64,000 nucleotides of DNA from Paralvinella palmiformis (Eukaryota; Annelida; Polychaeta; Terebellida; Alvinellidae): positions 135,001-199,000 of the forward strand of contig JAODUP010000422.1 in assembly GCA_025642065.1 (NCBI GenBank), in the 5' to 3' direction. Position numbers and translations under genes: made by a program. The notes beneath the pieces were generated by a model that had not been told where the DNA came from, did no database searches, and saw nothing but the letters and a program-made list of their open reading frames with translations. Within the stretch, counting starts at the first letter, position 1. Every line of letters starts with the position of its first letter. Shown in pieces: positions 13,226 to 22,100 of the stretch.

Positions 13226-15863
13226 TGATTAAACTGTTTTAGTCAAATCTAGGTGTTTTAATGTTCATTATTAAGAAAACCAACAAATATAATCACATAA
13301 ATTTAACAGATATACATTTCAACAAAATCAATATAAGTTACAGATGTTTTTTTCTTTGTTATCCCAGGTGACAGTTGGTTGCTACACATTACATGACAAC
13401 AGTAATAAAAATAAAGATGGAAATTACATTAGTAATGAACAATATTTGAGTTAATACCTACATCTGAAATTAAACTAATTAAGCTGTTATATTTTAATTA
13501 AGCAAAGCTCAGAAAAAACAAAACAGTGGTTTAAATACTGCCAGAACATATCAAAATCAGAGTAGGCACACACAGTTAGTTACACAATCACCATGGTTGA
13601 TGTTTTACGTCCCCTTTTGTACTCATGGTGGGCTAATACGGCTGAGCGACCTCCAAACATGATGAAGCAAAGTCAAATATAACACACCCTTCAGACATGC
13701 CCACACCAAGATTCGAACTCAGGTGGTAGTGATCTGTAGTCAGACGCGCAACCAACATGGAGGTACCCCACCATCACAGGTTTTGTTAATTTAATGGCTA
13801 TATTACATCAGTCCACAACTTTATACATATTTAGCTTAGATACACATTAAAAGTAGTTGTTGGAATGACAGGAATCTGTAACGCTATTATTGATATAATA
13901 AAAATATAACGATAAAAATTTAAAATTACCCATTACGTCAAACTCCTGTGAAAATTGGTACCCATCATAATCCATTATTTAAGGTGTTTTGCTATTGGTG
14001 TAAACCAGTAGACATGGTCACCTAAGTAATTACGCACTGATATCTTCTAACTGATCTGTTCCATGATTGGTTGAGCTTGTCTATCAATATGCTTTTTAGA
14101 CCCAGGAGGTGCAGCTAATGTAATTAAGAATATTTTCTTTTGGTATCCTATTGCTAAATTTTAGCAATAGGACAGCAAGAAAAGATACTTAATCCTCCAT
14201 ATCACTGGAGATCACGATCTGTTAACATTTTATAAAATCACTTCCAATTGTACTTTTGTAGTTATATTTAGTATAATACAACCGCTGGACTAAATGGGAA
14301 TAAAGATGGAGAAAATGTGGGTTGACCAATAATCTCATTATACACAAATCTAAATAAGTTCTGAATATTTTACTTCAGGTATTATTGAATATGGTCGCTA
14401 TTAAGTTTGCTTTAGATGGGAAAAAATATGTGTCACATTTTGGGTTTTAAGCAATCAATTAGTGATGAATTAGGCCTAAAAATGTGTCTAACTGGGGTTT
14501 AATGCCAAATGGATGTGTAGCCTAATCCCTGTTAAACCTATCAAAGTGACACACATAACTGTCAAGTATAATAACAGAAAGATTTAAAATATAAAAAATT
14601 AAGACAATATCAAATGATTTAATGTTTAGAGAAATATTTATTCCTTACCACAGCTTGACCTCCTGTTGGTCGTATATTTGGTGCAATGGTTAAGCCGCTT
14701 GGAACTATCCTTGGAGCGAGTGTTCTCTGCTGTCCTAAGGCTAATGAACGAGGTGCAGATGCTCTGGTGATGCTGCCATTGCTAACATTGACTATTTGGA
14801 TAGTCTGTTGTCCTGGCTGAGGTACTCCCTGTGTCTGCGATGTTATTGGTGCACGCAGCACTGTCACTGTCTGTGGTGACAGCATTGGTTTAGTAGTTCG
14901 CGTAATCACTGTTGCTCCACTCCCTAAGGTCATGGTGGAACTTTTTAACACATTTCCAGCTATACCTTGTGATGTAACAATCTGGTTCTTGTTCTGATGA
15001 AGAGCCTGCTGCTGTGAGAAGTCACCTGACTGAGTAACATACTTAATTTCATGCTTCGCACCAGTGGATTGGACTAGCTTTCCACCCTGTACTTGATTAA
15101 TATCCTGTTTAACAAGTGTCTGAACCAGCTGTTTAGGCTGTGTGTTTGCACTAGAAACATTCTGCAATGTTATCACATTACTTGGTAGTACATGAGGAGT
15201 CACAGAGGGTTTCCCATCTGATTTTATTGTCTGCACAGTTATCCGTTTCTGATCATATATTGTACTAGTTGGCTGCGAACCAACTAATATATTGCGGCTC
15301 ACTACTGTACCACCAGATGTATTTACATACTGCACAGTTCCAACATTTGTAGAACCCACTGTGTTACTGACAACTGCTGGCTCAGATTTTGTAATGTTTT
15401 GTTGTACACTTACCACTTTTACATTCTGAGACTGATTTGCATATGCAGAACTAACACTGATGTTTGTATTACTTCCACTAGATGCTGCTAAAGTACTCAC
15501 CACTGAATTAACATGTCCCAGGTGAGTCTGCGAACTTGTGAAGTTACCACCGTTAACACTTTTCACTGACAATCCGGTAGTTGCCTGTTTAGAGTGGTCT
15601 GACACCAGTGACAACACAGGGTTACTAGAAGACAAGTTTGTATGTGGTTGACACACTGACTGTGCCAATGAAAGTGAACTTACTAAGCTTTCGTCGCTCC
15701 CGCTTATGTGATTACTGTTCAATACATTTGTGGAATTTGTTACTATGGGTTCTCTAATTGTTGGGGATGCTAGTTTTGACTCCAAGGACCCAACCAGGGA
15801 TAAAATCTTACTCTCATCTACGTCTGAGTTAAGAATTTCCTCCAACTGATTTGAAGTCGCCAT
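1564..15863 (-). CDS. TAF4: TAF4, TFIID subunit 4 (3' end beyond window)
   Basis: Scaffold subunit of general transcription factor TFIID in the nucleus; family members pair with TAF12 through a histone fold and bind activators through the TAFH domain. Eight coding exons (minus): 15863-14649, 6436-6308, 4953-4743, 4230-4067, 3454-3365, 2919-2749, 2432-2215, 1733-1564; phases agree at every junction and 789 codons are visible. The N-terminus MATSNQLEEILNSDVDESK followed by SLVGSLESKL matches the conserved TAF4 start. Residues about 35-510 are a Gln/Ser/Thr/Val-rich activator-binding region. Residues about 535-628 form the TAFH/NHR1 domain (VKKCKNFLSTLLKLA, SSPQPYLVPFLK). The last visible exon opens the C-terminal TAF4 domain (DDDDINDV, GVNLSEESRNILATNSEL). 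The frame is open 22 codons upstream, but the Met at 15863 matches the family start. The rest of the TAF4 domain is not in 1-1563 and must lie left of the window. Confidence 0.95.
1734..2214 (-). other. TAF4 intron 7
   Basis: 481-bp GT-AG intron; contains a C run at about 2172-2180 (plus strand). Nothing else recognised. Confidence 0.8.
2215..2432 (-). CDS. TAF4: TAF4 coding exon 7 (linker)
   Basis: 72 codons plus two bases; a Ser/Thr/Gln-rich linker ending in a basic cluster HKNKRKYESI just before the TAF4 C-terminal domain. Acceptor CCAACAG, donor GTAAGC, phase 2, which fits the next exon exactly. Confidence 0.88.
2749..2919 (-). CDS. TAF4: TAF4 coding exon 6 (end of TAFH and linker)
   Basis: 57 codons starting KSLPLLRQSLI, which finishes the TAFH helices, then a variable Ser/Thr linker. 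Acceptor CTTACAG, donor GTAAAT; phase 0 both sides. Confidence 0.9.
3365..3454 (-). CDS. TAF4: TAF4 coding exon 5 (TAFH domain, middle)
   Basis: 30 codons reading DGRVEPEDFTAKLQVEL then KSSPQPYLVPFLK, a signature of TAF4 TAFH domains. Acceptor CTGCAG, donor GTAAGT. Confidence 0.95.
3486..3535. repeat. 25-bp tandem duplication, two copies
   Basis: Two identical adjacent 25-bp units, 3486-3510 and 3511-3535, each starting aatacttcaggaac. Lies 32 bp upstream of TAF4 exon 5 in transcript orientation. Confidence 0.95.
4067..4230 (-). CDS. TAF4: TAF4 coding exon 4 (TAFH domain, first part)
   Basis: Begins the TAFH/NHR1 domain with ILESVKKCKNFLSTLLKLA and SPQTIRNVNELIQGLV, close to vertebrate TAF4. 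Acceptor ATTTCAG, donor GTGAGT; enters in phase 1 and leaves in phase 0. Confidence 0.95.
4231..4742 (-). other. TAF4 intron 3
   Basis: 512-bp intron with an imperfect (CA)n microsatellite at about 4363-4392. Nothing else recognised. Confidence 0.8.
4743..4953 (-). CDS. TAF4: TAF4 coding exon 3
   Basis: 70 codons plus one base. Ser/Thr/Pro-rich linker (APAAGLVSQSQQLSSV to HPTGVIG). Acceptor ATTTCAG, donor GTAATA. Identified by phase fit between exons 2 and 4 and by codon-like composition; the linker itself is poorly conserved. Confidence 0.88.
4954..6307 (-). other. TAF4 intron 2
   Basis: 1.35-kb intron; AT-rich, with a long (TA)n microsatellite at 5380-5441. No coding signal. Confidence 0.8.
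5380..5441. repeat. (TA)n microsatellite
   Basis: About 31 uninterrupted TA units. Confidence 0.97.
6308..6436 (-). CDS. TAF4: TAF4 coding exon 2
   Basis: 43 codons, phase 0 at both ends; begins PGTNIVLPPNYQLPPGTMLV and contains NEQGQLMLVTQQQ, a conserved pre-TAFH TAF4 segment. Acceptor TTTCAG, donor GTATGT. Confidence 0.92.
6663..6949. mobile_element. Short inverted-repeat DNA element (hAT-like MITE)
   Basis: About 287 bp bounded by cagggttca at 6663-6671 and its reverse complement tgaaccctg at 6941-6949, with repeated internal 'tccaggactttcc' motifs. The CAGGG...CCCTG termini resemble hAT-type non-autonomous elements. Related starts appear at 24800 (cagggttcccacac) and similar aggac/aaatgtcc motifs near 25165. 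No clean 8-bp target duplication was seen, so class assignment is tentative. Confidence 0.55.
8299..8358 (-). mobile_element. SINE family A 3' fragment
   Basis: On the minus strand this gives the shared SINE end (TAGCCTACCATGTGCACAAA then GTGGCCGTAAAACATC) with an ATCATCATC-type tail. The same end occurs at 13595, 41394, 44216, 55350 and 55924. The 5' tRNA-like part is missing. Confidence 0.75.
9112..9159 (+). other. Candidate mini-exon in TAF4 intron 1 (antisense to TAF4)
   Basis: A 48-bp stretch with a strong pyrimidine-rich acceptor (tttttttt ccttttcccttag) before it and donor GTAAGG after it. It reads DTELILPIPMYQWLKE in phase 0. I do not recognise the peptide and found no partner exons nearby, so this may be chance. 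Confidence 0.2.
9653..9748. repeat. Fold-back (hairpin) element, 96 bp
   Basis: gggtttcttcctggaa at 9653-9668 pairs with ttccaggaagaaattccc at 9731-9748; the spacer is GA/T-rich and partly self-complementary. Could be a minimal MITE or an RNA hairpin of the antisense strand. Confidence 0.7.
13192..13223. repeat. (TA)n microsatellite
   Basis: About 16 TA units inside TAF4 intron 1. Confidence 0.95.
13595..13770 (-). mobile_element. tRNA-derived SINE family A, near full length
   Basis: Reads on the minus strand: a tRNA-like 5' end with a B-box-like GAATCTTGGTGTGGGC region, a body matching the copy at 41394-41561 (GAAGGGTGT, CTTTGCTTCATCATG), then the shared GGACGTAAAACATCAA end. A target-site duplication is not clear. 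Confidence 0.7.
14556..14582 (+). repeat. 27-bp direct repeat, copy 1
   Basis: Identical to 16893-16919, beginning taactgtcaagtataataac. The pair brackets TAF4 exon 1, the shared promoter and LSM14 exon 1. Confidence 0.9.
14649..15863 (-). CDS. TAF4: TAF4 coding exon 1
   Basis: Encodes residues 1-405, from the ATG at 15863-15861 to codon GTG before donor GTAAGG (14648-14643), phase 0. It holds the conserved N-terminal motif and the low-complexity Ser/Thr/Val/Gln tract. The open frame runs past the donor to 14619, so intron retention would add a few residues and a stop. Confidence 0.93.
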
Positions 15864-16066
15864 TTTCCACCAATGATTTGCGCTGAAATGAGAGTGCGCA
15901 TGCTCGGAACGACAATGCCGACGCGCCACCAGACGAATACTTATGGTACTACAGCGTTGATTTTGTTTCCGCCATTTGTGTAGATTCCTGTGGTGTACCT
16001 GGAGGTTTCATTTCCCAAATCCACGTTCATCTGGTTATCGCAAAAGCCTTAGGGTCTAAAGGCAAA
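15864..16066. promoter_or_regulatory. Shared bidirectional promoter of TAF4 and LSM14
   Basis: 203 bp separate the two divergent start codons, so both 5' UTRs and core promoters must lie here or overlap the coding starts. It is the least AT-rich stretch nearby. It contains an NRF-1-like core tgcgcatgct (15895-15904), a CCAAT motif (15870-15874), and gccat motifs, one at the TAF4 ATG (cgccatttt, 15859-15867) and one at about 15970, that resemble YY1 sites. No TATA box is obvious. Transcription starts cannot be set from sequence alone. Confidence 0.7.
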
Positions 16067-16187
16067 ATGAGCGGAGGTATACCATACCTCGGCAGTAAAA
16101 TTAGCCTGATTTCTAAGGCAGAAATTCGCTATGAGGGAATTTTATACACAATCGACACCCATGAATCCACAGTGGCTTTGGCCAAAG
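16067..16187 (+). CDS. LSM14: LSM14 coding exon 1 (LSm domain)
   Basis: 40 codons plus one base, [20 protein letters not shown] onward; donor GTAAAT after AAAG. Nearly identical to vertebrate LSM14A. Confidence 0.96.
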
Positions 16188-19100
16188 GTAAATGCTAACT
16201 GACAGTTGTAGCTAGAAACATTAGCGTTAATGCGTCTAAGCCATTCATTTCCCCTATTACTTTCTCGTCTTCGCCAAAATAACGACAATTTGTCAACACA
16301 AGTATCTATAATATAAATAATATTGTGCGTAGATCACTTGGTGGTCGTGGGTATTGTATTGAATGGAATACTGTTTTCAATAAACACATTTGTATTGTTG
16401 TGATTTGTGGGATTTTATTTTCAGCTTTGTTCTGTTATAAAATCATATAATTTAACAAGTGGTATGCCGAATCGTCCAAATGGACATCAGCGCCATGAAA
16501 CAGGCATCATATTTAATAAACTAATGTCTAGATAGATAACCTTTCACGTTTGTTAGGGTAAAACTCCCAGCCCAGCTCATGGACACAGATGAGAATAGTT
16601 CAATAGATGGGTTTTATGGCTGATTAAGTTAATCTTTGATAAAATTTGTCTAAACATTATAAGCATTGTTTGACTTTTACATCAGTACTGACTTTTAACT
16701 TCATGACATACCAAAATGGCCACACATTTATATCATAAATATAGTAATCATATAATGTATATTTAAGAGTAAGAAAAGTTTATTTAACGTCGGGGTTTGG
16801 TAGAACAATAAAACATTAGCTGAAGCTATTAACCACCTTTTCTAGCATGAGCCATTTAAGCCATGAGTACTGTACAGTCAAAGTCGGATGCTTAACTGTC
16901 AAGTATAATAACAGAAAGACTGTAGAGTCATACCCCAAATAATATGTGCAACATCATCACACTGATGTAAAGAGTACTTCTGGTTATTATCTACTAGTGA
17001 GTTGTATTACCTTCATGTATACAAGGAGCAAGTTCACTCTTCTTCCTGTCATAGTACCACTGTAATATTCTGAGAATGATTTTTCTCTGTTTAGAGTACA
17101 TATTTGCAGTGCTGGAATGAAACCAATCTTCTGAATAAGCTTCTGTAGCATTGCAGAGTTGTATTTCATATCCTAACATAATAGATTGTTAAAAAGGAGA
17201 TGGTAAGAAGCCTAAGTGAAAAATATATATACATGCCTTATACTAGAAGTACCTTGACTATGAGTTTGCTCAATCCCTGTCTGACCTCAATTCTTTTCGA
17301 GGAAATTGGTGCTATAAAAGTTTATTATTATGCTTTAATATACATAATAACTGCTTTATGATCAGCACTGATTCTAAGCAATACTATATCTCACTCCGGG
17401 GCATACATTATAACACACACAGACTGAACAATTAGTAGCCAGTTAATATCATAGCTCATAATATTATATATAGTTTAGATTTTGTTTGGAAAGAAGTTTT
17501 ATAGGAAGCAGCAGGGTTAGGTCTAAGCTAATTAGCATCCATTACCAGTCCTCAGGACCAGTAAATGTACTAGAGAGTCATTAACAAGTCCTGCATATGC
17601 CAAATTAAGTTTCACATCCATGAAGTTTATTTCATAATGTGCAAACCTCAATGGTTTTTTTAGCTTTATAAATGCTCTTAAAGAAACTACAATTCATTGG
17701 TAGCTGATCCTAAAAGAGGATCTGGTGTCAACTGCTGAAGCCCGGAGGAACCTAAGTTTGGGTCCATTTCTGGATTGATAAGATATGAACTGTATGACAA
17801 CATGGCATGCTGTACCCACTGTCACACATTTTCCCTCAATGTGCACAACCCAGTGGCTGTTCTGAAAGATTTTAAAGTGGGGTATAATATCTGGGCTATA
17901 ACGTTATTTTAACCTAATAATTGTACCTGCCAGCAGGAAGACTCGAACTGAAAACAGGGGAGCATAATTTTGAACCTTGACCAGTCAAAGATGTACTCGA
18001 ATATGATTTCATGGTAGATGAAACAACTCCATGCTTTCTCTAGCACCCAAGACCAGAGTGTTCCATTCATCTGGTTTTCACTTTTTGTCATTTCCCAGCA
18101 ATGTTCCACCAGCATTGGGACCAGTGCTGAAGGGATGAAGCCAAAAATGGGGTTACTATGGGGTTATTTTTCATTTATGAAAACCAACACGGTTTATAGT
18201 AAGAATAACTGAAGTTGGAAAATTATCTGTCTGCTGGCTGCAGTCACTGCACTATAGCCAAAACCATGCTGGTTTATACAATATGAGCACAATTTTGGTG
18301 ATTTTTAAAGCAGAAATTGTCAGGAACGCAGCTTGTTTTTTTTCTTCCAACTGCTATTACTACATTTGGAACTCACTCCCTGAATTTGTTAAGTCATTAA
18401 ATAGCATATTTTCTTTCTGTCACCATGTGAAAACTTCAGACTGCATCTGTTCATTTGTTGACGAATTTTGTATCGTACCCTGACTGAGATTGCTTTACCC
18501 CTGTACTATGTGCTGCACTGAGCTTGATTCTTTTCAAGGATATTGGTGTCATAGAAGTTAATTATTATTGAAATAAAGTGTTTATTTAATAGTGTAAAGA
18601 ACAAAAGAGTGAATTTCTGTAGATGATAAATCTATGATATAATGGGATACAAATACATAGGCTTTAATGAACCACTCTTTAATTACTTCCCTATAACAAA
18701 TTAAGATCTCCTGTGGGTATTTTCTCTGAGAAATGTGAAAATATTCTAAACTGTGAAATATTGAGGTGGGGGGTGGCAGGTTATATTAAATTTGTTTAAA
18801 AATCCAAAAGTTAAAACATCTATGCTATTTCTGTGGATAATTACATGTGCAATATGATCTATATATGAAAATTCAGAAATTCAATCAATTATAAGAGGTT
18901 CTAAGCTACTTCTATAGATTTTGGTAAAAGAAATTGTACAGGAAGTAATGTTTACTTGTTTATGCGATCTAGATTAACAAGTGATTGGTAAAGTACATCA
19001 AGTTTTGTGTTCAGCGACACAGTAATTACTATATAGTTAATTATAGAGCTTATCAATATATTATCCCAACAGAGATTGAATTAATTAATTTTGGTTTGCC

Positions 19101-22100
19101 CTATTAAGTGGTAGATTGCTTTGTTACATTTTGGCAGAGCAGTTGCTTTCTTGAATGAATTTAGTTTTTCATGTGGTATTCAAATCTTACAAGAAGTTTT
19201 CATCTTGTGTGAAGCATCACAGATTTAAGGAATGTGTTGTATATTTGAACCCCATTCGGACCATTTCTTCCAATCTAAATCCAAATTTCACTGAAAGTAT
19301 CAGTATCTACATTATGAACATGTATTGTATTCCAGTTTGGAGATATTATGTACATTATTTGTACAACTTTATCACCCGTGTTTTTACCCCATTTCAGTGC
19401 GTTCCTTTGGGACAGAGGACAGACCCACAGATCGTCCTGTGCCACCCAGAGATGAGGTGTTTGAGTACATCATTTTCCGAGGCAGCGACATCAAGGATCT
19501 CCATGTCTGTGAGCCACCTAAGCCTCAACCATCACTACAGCAGTCATCGTTACCACAAGATCCCGCTATAGTCAAAGTAAGTAGATCAATATACCACATC
19601 TCTCTGGGAGGATCAGTCCTTCTGTTATGTGTCAGCCTAGCTAGTGTGGGTTTAGCAGTACAGCCATGTTTTACATCGCCAGTTTTCTAAAAACACCGCT
19701 AAAATAGACATGCATGGTCTATCTTTTAGCACTGAACCCGTGCACACAATCCAACTACTCCCATCGGTATAATAGGTCTGATTCTGCACAAATTTGAAAA
19801 CAAGATTTTATTTACACTCGAAATGGAAATGAACTGTTCATATATGAAACACATCACCACTACCCAACAACAATTGGAGGCTCTGATCCATTGATCTGAA
19901 ATGTCAATGCTCCGATCTGGATAGTGTAGTCTTGTTTTTTTAGCTTAATCACATTCAGCGTTACCTGTCCTAAGAGACTTAGCTGTGGAACAGACTACTG
20001 AAGCGTGCTCACTGCCAGGATCCATCATAGACCAGATGCAACAGTATTTACCTGTGAAAGCAAGCACATTTTTGTTTTCACAAAGAAACCAAAGTATATC
20101 AAGAAAATCTTAGTCGAAACTTGTCATAATTGTTCAAGGTTTTCAATCCGCCAGCAGCTGCATGAGATGAAATCAGTCATTATCACTTGATTATTAATAT
20201 GTGGGGTGGAGGGAGGCATTAGATGTATAGAATTAGAAATAGGAACTTTCAGAAATGCATTATTATACAACCTGTATTTCGATTCTGTAAAACACACATC
20301 TAGGTCTATTTACTTTGAGGGTAGGGTTGTTATTACCAGTTTTACCTAACAAGTGGATGATTTTATCACTTGTGATCATCTAAAGATGATGTTAAAGGGC
20401 ATGAACAATGTAATTTATGTTCTCGACTGACACATGATATTGAGATGTTTACAAATGCAAGTATAAACAACAGTGACGCTGTATTTGCATGGGCGTAGTT
20501 GCTTTCTTGCGTTATGATTAATTAACTGCGTTTAGTAGATGTTTTGTTCGAGATCAGTGATTAAACTGAAATATCTTGTTCATCCGCACAGTTTTAAAAT
20601 GGAGTAACTATCTTTTTTTTAAACTGAGGGCAGGTGCAATGTTAAAGTTTATACAAGTTCTCATTTTTTATAATCATAATCTTTTAAAACATACACATTG
20701 AACTTTAGATGATTGTATGTTTTCATGTAAAATGATGCAGTCGTTTTAATTTGGCAATTTGCTTCCATTTGTCAAATTAAAATGATCATCAACAGTTGCC
20801 GAGCTACTGTATATTAGTATTATTACATTTTTATTTAGTTTTCTAGTCTGGGACACATTTCTAGTTATTTAGTGCACATATTAGGATGTATTTCTTTTGT
20901 AATTAACTATACTTTTGGTCATTTTAGCTTTTGTATTTAGGGCATTTCCATTCTATGTCGGTATTCCACCCCATGGGTTTGGGGTCCTTGTATGTACAGA
21001 GCAGAGAGAATAGAGCCACTGTCTTTGTGTGTCATACAAGGTGCCTGAAAGACAACGGTCCTCCCAACAGGTATCTCCTGGCTCTGGATGGAGGTCTAGT
21101 AAAAAGGGGATTGTCTTTGGGTTGTGGACAAACAAAATACAATGACCCACTTGTTGTTGCAAATTAGCTAGGCCATTACCCTTGCTCTGTTGCCTTCAGG
21201 CGTGACGTACCTATAGTACTGCATATTTGTAGTTTATTTGTGGAAATTAATTAACTGTTTGTCACTATTTATTTATTGCAAAAAATAACTCCACCATTTC
21301 TCATAACATTTCCGGGTGAGCATGTCCCCGGAGCCCCTAGCTTCGTGTTTGCTTTCGGCAAACAGACATCTTTTTAATGCACACCTAAACCCTTTATATC
21401 TAACTAAGCCTCTGGTAGCTAGGATGTTCTCAGACCCTGAATAATATAAAGATTTTAGAAGAGGAAGCAGATCATTAATGTCAGAGAAAAGAAATGCTTT
21501 TTAGGTAGATTTGCAAATTTCTTTCAGGAAGATGTTTTCCACTAGCAATTTTAATGATTGCATGGTAATTAATCCCTGCTGGTTTGTTTTGGTTTTTGAC
21601 GTCATCATGCAATGGTTCTGTTGATAAATTTGATATGAAATTGACTCTATGTCTGGTGCTGGGTAGTAACTTATTGAACAAAGATTTCTCTCACTAGCCT
21701 GGAATCTACAGGTTTTCTAACCCCCATTTTTAAGATACTTCCCAAATATTTCCACCATCTTTGTTATTTGAATTTAATGGAGTTCCTTGGTCATGTTTTA
21801 CTAAAGTTACTTAGTAATTCTTTGTAAAATTTCATCATAAGACAAAATATATCATTTCTTTTTAAAACTGGATAAGATTAATTCTAGCCATTTTATATAT
21901 TAAGTTTATTAGAATTATTATATGCATCAGAGGATATGTGGATAATTAATTGCACATACTCAGAAATCAGGTGCCATCCATGTCCTCATGAAAATGTGAT
22001 TCTATCCCTGTTCACTCAGCAAGGTCTGTGCACAGAGCTGTGTACTGATTGCATTTTGATTGCTTAATCTGCTGTATAATTAATTAGCCACTTGGTGGCC

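Larger units (their letters stand above)
6437..14648 (-). other. TAF4 intron 1 (8.2 kb)
   Basis: Large first intron with no TAF4 exon. It contains a hAT-like short inverted-repeat element (6663-6949), SINE pieces (8299-8358 and 13595-13770), a fold-back element (9653-9748), an antisense candidate mini-exon (9112-9159), a (TA)n run (13192-13223) and two consensus CRE palindromes (7799-7806, 8045-8052). The remainder is AT-rich with no supported gene. Confidence 0.75.
16188..19397 (+). other. LSM14 intron 1
   Basis: 3.2-kb intron. It holds a 27-bp direct repeat copy and two related retroelement 3' ends (17262-17336 and 18483-18575). No nested gene supported. Confidence 0.8.

Noticed and set aside
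20931..21167. 78-codon plus frame with opposing minus frame in LSM14 intron 2
   Set aside because: Unrecognised, overlapping frames on both strands, no splice support; perhaps a repeat.
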